From contig CM065647.1 in NCBI GenBank assembly GCA_033220425.1, positions 1,178,001 through 1,242,000 on the forward strand: a DNA stretch of 64,000 bases. Reading direction: 5' to 3'. This DNA comes from Lepraria neglecta (Eukaryota; Ascomycota; Lecanoromycetes; Lecanorales; Stereocaulaceae). Under the pieces are notes generated by a model, which saw only the letters and a list, made by a program, of their open reading frames with translations, ran no database searches and was not told the DNA's origin. How positions within the stretch are numbered: position 1 is the first letter of the stretch; every line of letters starts with the position of its first letter. This document shows, in pieces, positions 56,586 to 64,000 of this stretch. Both the position numbers and the translations under genes were made by a program.

Positions 56586-59500
56586 ATCGTCACCTGGTTG
56601 TCGTTTCTTGATGGCAGAACAAAATTGGGTGATGCCCTAGTCTCCTTGAAACATGGAGAGTTAAAGACAAGGGGAAAGACAGCGAAACTCTTTAGCCACG
56701 ACGCAGGGACGTCAAGAAAAACGTGGTAGCAGGGGATCAAATCCTGGAGACTGCACGTCAGATCCCTCTAGACAAGGGCGATCCTGGTCCCTTTACTCTG
56801 ATGGTAAGACCCCGTAGTCTGGATTGACTAGTGGGAGAGGGCTGTTGGATGCTAGGGGGGATCTTAAAACAAACGTGGAAGAGCAGGAGTCAAAGTTCAA
56901 AAGTTGAAGCTTTGGGGAAATCGAGATTTGAGAAACAGACAAGGAAAAGGGCCATATCATTTTGATATAGCAATTTACGGAAGACTGGAGGCCATGACGA
57001 CGGATAAGGATCCGGAACTCTATAGCATTGTACTCCATGGACATCCGCAGCACCTGCGGTGAGCATGCAGTACCTAGAAAACAGGCGGTGGGAGGCTTTT
57101 GCCTTGGGTACCAGGGTAAGGCCAAATTTTACTCCGTACAGATCCCATGATCAGGTGGTGATCATTACGGATGCATAAGCGACGGGGCTGAGTCTAACGG
57201 GAGGAGTTTCCTTGTTGTGGCGATGTTGCGCAGGCATGGGTATTTTCGGTGATAGTAGGGTAAGGTATAGAGTACATGTTCGGGTGAGATTATTTGTGAG
57301 ATTCTTGGAAGGATCCACGTTTGAAGATGCAGCGTCCCTAAGCTAGCGTCCCTAGCGTCCCTAGCTTAATTCTGGGGCTTGGCAGAGGCGACCTGACGCT
57401 GGTCATTTTCCCAAGCTCAAGCTAGCGATAGACTTTAGCGTGTAACGGGCTGGCGGGTTTGATTCCAAGGCAGGTACGACTCCCAATTGGTCCCAAACCC
57501 CTGCTCACCCCTGCTCCCCGGGGAATCGGGTCACCTCGGATCGAAGCTTGGCCTTGCCTGGCTTTCTCGGCCTTCTTCTAGAAAAGTTTCGAAGGGAAAA
57601 GGGGCGCCTAGCAATGTCCATGTAGCCTGTGGCTTGACCAGGGGTAGCTAATTTTCGCACGAAAGTCGATTATTGATCCTTTCAGAAGAATGATACACAT
57701 GTACCGCGCCTGCCTACCTATCTTATCCACATTCTATCTGAATCAGGCGTGTAGCGCTTTGACCGTGACACTGTCTACGTAACTCCGAATGTCGGCTCCT
57801 TCATAATCCTGACGTGGCCTTGGTTTTGGTTATCACATCATGCTTCTAGTGCATGCGCCGAAATCACCAAATGGCGGTCAGTGGAGGAGGCTCTCTCGGG
57901 ATTGAGGCTGGACCACATCAGCTCTTCAGAGTTGACGCCGTCCGTCTTTGAAGATTGGATCTATGCCTCTTAGTTCCCTGTCCCTCAAATTCAATTGGTG
58001 CTCAAAGGGCGGAGTGATCTGTAGCGGATCTGGAGAGTGCCCATTGGGCAACGTCACCCAACGTGGCAAGCTTGAGCTCAAAATTTAGGTTCCTCACCCG
58101 GGAGCCGACCCAAAATTAAGTGATCATGTGAGCGGTCTTCGCCGAGAGTTTGAGGGAAAAGGCACCAAAAGTAACAAGGAGTCCCTGACCAAGGGCGCAT
58201 CCTGTCACTGCATGTCCTTCACATTGATTCTGCTCGAGTCTGGACTTTGCAATGACGACGTAGTGCCATTTAGGAAGTGGTAGCTCGCAACTAAGCCTTG
58301 CTTGTTTAATTGTGATAGTCAGAGTCTGCAGCGTATCTCGCCCGTTAGGACGTTAGAAGGATGATGATCATCATTATGGCACCGCATGCTTGTCAGCCGT
58401 GCATGATGCAAGAACCACGCGACAAACGACAAGGATTATCAGCACCATTGCGCCCTAGGCTGGGATACCTCTCCGGGCGGCAAAGAACGGTCTGCTATCA
58501 TTCGCCCTCCAGTCCAGCCCGCGGCTCGAGGTCGCAGCATCTATCACCCGAGAAAGCGCCGATTGCCTTGCATTTAGGTACACTGCTACTACTGCAAGGC
58601 GCCGTCAACTTAAGAAGAACCGCATTCGTTCAGCCCTAGTTCACAAATCATTAAGCTATGAGTTTTTTATGGCTTTAGGGCATCCAGAAATAGGACACAA
58701 TCATCGAAGATGACTATGCAGGTCAAAAGTCGAGTAGAAAGCAAGAACCGATCGATGCTGGTAAGAGGTGCAGCTGACACGAATGGCCAAAAAGCTCAAA
58801 GATTGGTCGGGAACGTTCCGATTATTGCTACATGCCGCTTCGTTGTCGCCATCCTGCCGTTGTTCTCTTGTGGATGATCTCACTCTGCTTTCTTTCGCTA
58901 TTCGATGGATATTTATCCTCACTTCTCTGGTGGGCATGAGGCATTGATGGACAGAGTCGATCACAGGGCGCCTGCAGAGCAAGATTGGGATGTGATTGAA
59001 GGTCCCAATCTAGAGTCGCACCAATCAAAAGCCACAGATATCGATCCTGCTACTCAATATCATTATTTGGTGGCTCTACTTTGCCGTTGACCTCAGCGCA
59101 TACCATCGAGAGCGGTCTGTTGTGCATGCCGCCATCGACTATGTAGCCTATTTCACGTCAACACAAATTCAACAAGCTGCAGCCATCCCATGCAGGATCA
59201 CCGCCCGACAGCTTTGTAAGATGGGCAATTTACGTACACGGGATCAAAAGGCTCGAGCGTTCAAGGCACTGCTGCTTCACGATTCGTTTGGTGTATCTTG
59301 GCAAGCTCGTGTCCACGCAAGGTGTCACATTCTCAAGGCGAACGAGCCTGTCATACCTGCATGATGTTGCATCTACCTGTTCAGAAGAGATGGGATCAGC
59401 GTTTACTGTAAAGCCTGGGCGACTGGCCAAGATAACACCAGGCATCAGCAAGAGCCAGTCAATGTGGGCAACCATCCTACCGCATTACAAACGCCCACGT

Positions 59501-62500
59501 CCTTCAGTAAAGGTCCAGTTGCGAGGAGCTCCACCTCCACAGTCTTCAGGCGATCACAAGCTTGCTTCGGTCGATAAAATCCGACTGGGCCTGGGAAAGC
59601 CGGTTTGCATGACTAATGGAGATTGCTCGTGCTGTGAGAGGCCATGCAATGATCATTCCGACGAGATAAACTAAAGAAAGACTTTTAGGATATTCGCTAG
59701 GGTAGTGTCATATGCCATGGATCCTTTGCACTGGCGCTAGGGGTGCAGCTCAGTAAATTTCCATTTTAACGGCAACCTATCTTACAACGTAATCACCGTA
59801 AAAAAGTTCTTGATTTACACAAGAGATGTACGGCTTGTACTCATTGGTCGGTCTCCAGGGACCGAGGTCTTAGCAATAACTAGGGGGCAAGCTGAATAAG
59901 CAGTCTCTGACCAATCATTCAATACCGTTAATAGCTAGTCAAGTCTTGGCATTTACGTCCTTATAGAGAGTCTTTTTGTTCGTTTCCTGGAATGGCGGTA
60001 CAAGCCAGGTATAGGCTAATGCACCACTGGATCTGAACGTCTGCTAGCTACAGCATCTGGCAAATACGATCTATCCTGGGTTGTTACTACTTCTGCGGCC
60101 CTTTACTACGCCACCATCTTACCCCCATGATAACCATTTCAGCTTTCACGGCGCAACGTGACTAGGCCAGTCACTCCCTCATGCAACTTTTGCCTTGTTT
60201 CCCTAATCGTGCACCTGAAATCAGATCCTCTGCATCTCCACCCGAGCATGGCCATCCAATCATCTACAATACTCATTCAGCCCCCACGGCAATGCAATCA
60301 AACGTTAGCGCTCGTCTTATTTCCCACAGGCACACCCCCTGAGAGACTTATAATCCCTACAACCAGCGATCAGGACATGCTATCCTCCCGATGTGATGAA
60401 TAGCTGTATGCATCCTTGCCCCTCTCGACCCGCGGGTCATGTTACTCTTCTTGGTGCTCTTTAGCGACCGAGATCAACCCAGATTGAGCATCAAGCAGTA
60501 GGCCATCTTCAGCTTCCCGAGTCAAGTCGGATGATCATGCACTGGCTGAACCGTTTTCGAATGGGGTGTGCACCTCGCAAATGAAACTTATTGGTTTACA
60601 AGATGCACAGCGCGGAATGATATCGGAAGCCCGCTCTAGTCTTCTCTTGCACGAAAACCGACTAAAGGGACTATCCGAACTCGAACACAAGCCTCTGGCC
60701 GTGATCATAATACCCTTGGCACATATCTAGACATCGAGATGATGTTATTCCCTCCATGGTTTCCGCCTCACTGATCAAGCGAGTCCCCTTGAGCAACGTG
60801 TACATGCTGCTGCCTGTCATCTGTCATCGGGTACTGACTGCGTTCTTGTAGATTGCTACCGGAAAGGCAGGAAGATCCCTTCGAGGAAACAACATGCATT
60901 GTTTGTCTTGCTCGTTTTCCGCTAATTGTTCTGTCTGACCTGAAAGAATTGTTTCAGCGCTATTAGCTCGTTCCCATAACGTCGTGCATCTTTTAAAACG
61001 TGCGCTCGATACCCGTCAGCCGTTGAACGGTGGCGTCGTCTCTGTTCTGCAACCACGAAGTGACCTGCCGTGATTACAAAGATATTAGTTCGCTGACTGT
61101 CACCAGCTAATGTTCTAGACTCAAAACATCCCGATTGGCAAGGGCTGACTGGCGTTAGTCCGCTATCAATGATCACTAAAGATTCGACGAGGCGAAAGGG
61201 GTGACACGGGTTCTGCTCTGGGCATCGAACGCCATCATGAACCTCAGCTTGCGTGAAGGAGACCTATCAGGAAGCGCACTTTGGCCGTCCTCGTTCCAGG
61301 GCCTTGTAATAACTCGGTTTATCGCAATATCGGCCAAATTTTACGAGAGCTTCGGGAAGAGCACGTGGCCGTGTGAGGCCTGACATGTTCCAGATGTTTC
61401 GATCCTCGTTGCATCCTTCAAGTTTGTTTTTCAACCTTCACCACATTCAAGGATTGAACCCTCGAGACTACGACCGCACCCCAAAATTGCGTCAGACACA
61501 ACCTAGCATGTCTCGCCATGCTAGGGCGCAGAATATACATAAACATTGACATGCATGCATCCCGCTAGCCCCTTTCCGACACTCCAAAAATCCAAGATAT
61601 CAACAGGTCTCGCAATCGGACCGATATGACTGACGTCCATATCTCCCCGAATTGGCTCTCACGGGGTCTCTGTAACACGATTTCTACGTCAATATCCAAT
61701 CACGTACAAGGCCGAAGCTCAGATGACCAGCAGCGACCAACGCTGGCGAAGAATACTAACCCCTGCCGGATTGCGCCACAAATTCGCTGCAAGGACACTA
61801 AGCGCACCATTCAGCTGCTGCAAGAGTGCAACAGCTGCCCCCTCTATGCACGTCACGACGGCAAGGACTGGAGCGACAAAATACGGCAGTTGCCATCGTG
61901 CAGTAGCGAGGAGAACCGTGGCCCATGTGATCTCACTGGAAGCTTCTGTCTGCAGCTTGCTACGAGTTGTCAAGCGATTGCCAGTTCAGATCCAGGTATC
62001 GAGTACAAGGGAAGACATTGTGCTTCTTCATGCTGGAAAATCGTGGTGCGAATGCTGAAACACCATCGGCTAGTGCACCCGTCGCATATTATACTATACC
62101 GGCCACAATCGGATTCTGATCCTCATCAGGTACTTTTGGCGCAGCACCTACCATCTCGAATGCATCCCTCCACAAAGGGAATGCCATGGAGTCCTGGAAA
62201 TAAGCTGACACTACCTGCAGGGCGAAGAACTTTCATCAGGGTGCAGGATTCTATCCCAGTCACATGAGCTGTACCTCGCACTGCAACATCGACCTCTAAG
62301 AACCAATTCATGAAGGCTAGCAACCTATCTTACGTCCAGGAATAGCGACATCTATCGATACGACCTGACAGCTGCACAGCCCTTGACCGGCTCCCGCTCA
62401 ACATCTCAAAATAAACTGGATTCGATGGATGTCCTGGCCTTAGCATGTCCATTGAAAAACGACTGCCTTGCGCGAAATTCCTTACCTAGTGTCTGTGTTC

Positions 62501-62969
62501 ATGGATGGCTAGGGCGCAGGCTGAGAGAGGATTCGTATTCGATCTTTTGCCTTCGGACTCCTGCGCCGTGAATAGCCAGACCGTCGCACAGGACTCACAC
62601 TACCTTTTATCTATTTTTATAAGCCATGATCGGATGGGTTGTGACCACAGCCTCCTCTAATAGCACTAACTGATGGATGATAAGGGAGGGCTGTGAAGGG
62701 GAGGATGATACCCGAAGCGATAGAGATTTGGGCTGGGGTTTTGTTCGGGGGTTGAGTTGGGTTGGGTAGACAAAGCCCTAGTACAATATGTACAGGGAGA
62801 GATTCGATAGACAGTCGTCAAACACTTTTTATCATATCTAGATAGCCATTTATCTCAGCTAAATGCATACTTTTTGCCCATGTCTGTGAAACCAAAAGCA
62901 CCGGGGACAGTCCCTACCAAGGTCAAAGAGCTCGCCATTCCTTTCATCAACTGATCAGAGCCCCTCTGT
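56586..62969. other. Gene-poor 6.4 kb
   Basis: The longest frames (61,626-62,267 plus, 213 codons; 59,288-59,674 plus) have no domain, no favourable codon pattern, and competing frames. I see no tRNA, LTR or tandem array except a small GCGTCCCTAGC duplication near 57,345. The composition is ordinary and not RIP-like. It could hold a long non-coding transcript or an eroded gene, which the sequence alone cannot show. Confidence 0.5.
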
Positions 62970-64000
62970 TCACACGCCATCTTCAAGCTCCTCCTTCACA
63001 TCATCTTCTCTCACCTCCTCATCTACACCAATATCCTCATCGTCCAAGCCCGCGGGTGAAAGATCGTCTTCTTCACTTTCAGCTTTGATGTTTAGTTCGT
63101 CTTTGACTTCAGACTTAGCCTTGCTTTCCGCGCCCTCATCATCTTCGTTAGGTTCTGCTCTAACTTTCTGCTTCGCACCCCCAGAATGGAAGCGGTCCTT
63201 GGAGTGGTCTTGCAGTGGTGTGTCTTCGTTGTAAAGCCGCAGCAGCATAGCTTTGCGGTCTTCCTTGGGCAGCATGAGGTTGAGAGAGTGCATGCTACGC
63301 CAGAGGGGGAGGACCGTTCTCTCGCTGTAGAATTCCGATTAGCACCATTCAAATTGCAACAGAAGTTTCACTAACCTGAATGCATCTTCCCCCTCTCCCT
63401 TCTCAACCCTAAGCACACAACACCCCATCCCAACATCTCTAACCCTCTCCCCAATCTCTCCCAACCTCCTCCACCCCTCCCCATCAACCTTCGGAAACAT
63501 CTCCACCAAAAGGCCCCTCAGCGTCTTCCTACGACTCAACCTAACAACCCTACTCTCGCCCACCCACGCCTCCAGCACCGGTAAGCCCTCACTCTGGATG
63601 CGCCACCGACACACATCAGCGGCCTGCACGTCCTGCTTGACAAACATTTTGACGCCGCAGTGGACGAATTTGATTCCACTGTTAGCGTTAGTGACGAGGA
63701 TGTCGCGTGCTAGGGCGGAGGTGTAGTAGATTGTTTTTGAGGGAGTGCCGGTGGCGTTGCGGACCATGAATCTATCGCGGGGAAAGTGTGAGGAGAGGGT
63801 GTAAAAGGTGGTTATTGAGTCGAGCTCGGGGTTGGTGGGGGAGAGGTATTTGAAGGGTTCTTCGTAGGGTTGCTTGTTCTTTTTGAGTTGAGGGTTGTTG
63901 CCATTCAGCGGTGCTGGGGGAGAAGGGAGGGATGTGGTTTCGGGGCGAGTGGCTGAGAGGACAGCGGCTGGTGGTGGTGGATAGTGGACTTGACGGTCTT
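62970..64000 (-). CDS. NCL1: tRNA (cytosine-5)-methyltransferase, TRM4/NCL1 type, C-terminal part
   Basis: The gene continues past the right window edge. Exons 64,000-63,376 and 63,324-62,970 join across a 51-bp GTTAGT...TACAG intron. The upstream exon reads DRFMVRNATGTPSKTIYYTS, then NANSGIKFVHCGVKMFVKQD, CRWRIQSEGLPVLEAWVGE and LRGLLVEMFPKV, which match the C-terminal PUA-like portion of Trm4/NSUN2. The last exon holds ERTVLPLWRSMHSLNLMLPK and a 70-residue acidic Lys/Glu tail typical of fungal members. The Rossmann domain with its SAM-binding and two catalytic cysteines lies outside the window. The enzyme makes m5C in tRNA in the nucleus. No break is seen. Confidence 0.9.

Noticed and set aside
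61626-62267. 213-codon plus-strand frame
   Set aside because: No domain, unremarkable composition, and competing frames on both strands; probably chance in a gene-poor region.

Overview
The window looks like nuclear DNA of a filamentous ascomycete (Pezizomycotina; class not resolvable by eye). The evidence is short GT-AG introns of about 40-150 bp, a Zn2Cys6 regulator, a fungal NACHT-ankyrin (NLR) relic, MSS116 and TRM4 homologues, and a long TA-rich block with the look of repeat-induced point mutation (RIP).

Layout. About 1-16,310 is a TA-rich graveyard of nested retroelements. A Ty3/gypsy pol fossil (1,712-3,268 continuing at 15,171-16,310) was split by a tyrosine-recombinase (DIRS/Ngaro/PAT-like) retroelement on the minus strand (3,269-15,170). 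That element was itself entered by a whole-length Ty3/gypsy chromovirus fossil (6,158-12,909, LTRs of 508-509 bp, 5-bp target repeat TTGAG) and by a 585-bp near-perfect palindrome (14,529-15,113). From about 16.7 kb the base composition becomes ordinary. From 17 to 42 kb is an accessory stretch: a T5orf172 (GIY-YIG-like) gene, a copia fossil, fragments of a host adenosine kinase, a piggyBac transposase remnant, a decayed NLR gene, a broken C2H2 zinc-finger gene, two unusual tRNA-like loci, and four copies of a GC-rich repeat made of GCTCCC arrays around a conserved core. From 40 to 64 kb are mostly intact genes: two related small cysteine-rich proteins, a tail-anchored-like protein, the DEAD-box helicase MSS116, an acidic hypothetical protein, a small zinc-ribbon-like protein, a Zn2Cys6 transcription factor, an MFS transporter, a gene-poor 6 kb, and the 3' end of the tRNA m5C methyltransferase TRM4/NCL1, cut by the window edge.

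The intact genes do not form an obvious pathway. MSS116 (mitochondrial RNA folding and splicing) and TRM4 (tRNA methylation) are housekeeping. The Zn2Cys6 regulator and MFS transporter are neighbours on the same strand, but nothing in the sequence proves a functional link. The most unusual items are the split-direct-repeat YR retroelement, the palindrome, the GCTCCC repeat family that shares collinear sequence with the piggyBac 5' end, a small MITE with a 5-bp target repeat, a tRNA-Glu-like gene with an extra insert in its T arm, and a cysteine-rich gene whose start codon is created by splicing (AT^G).
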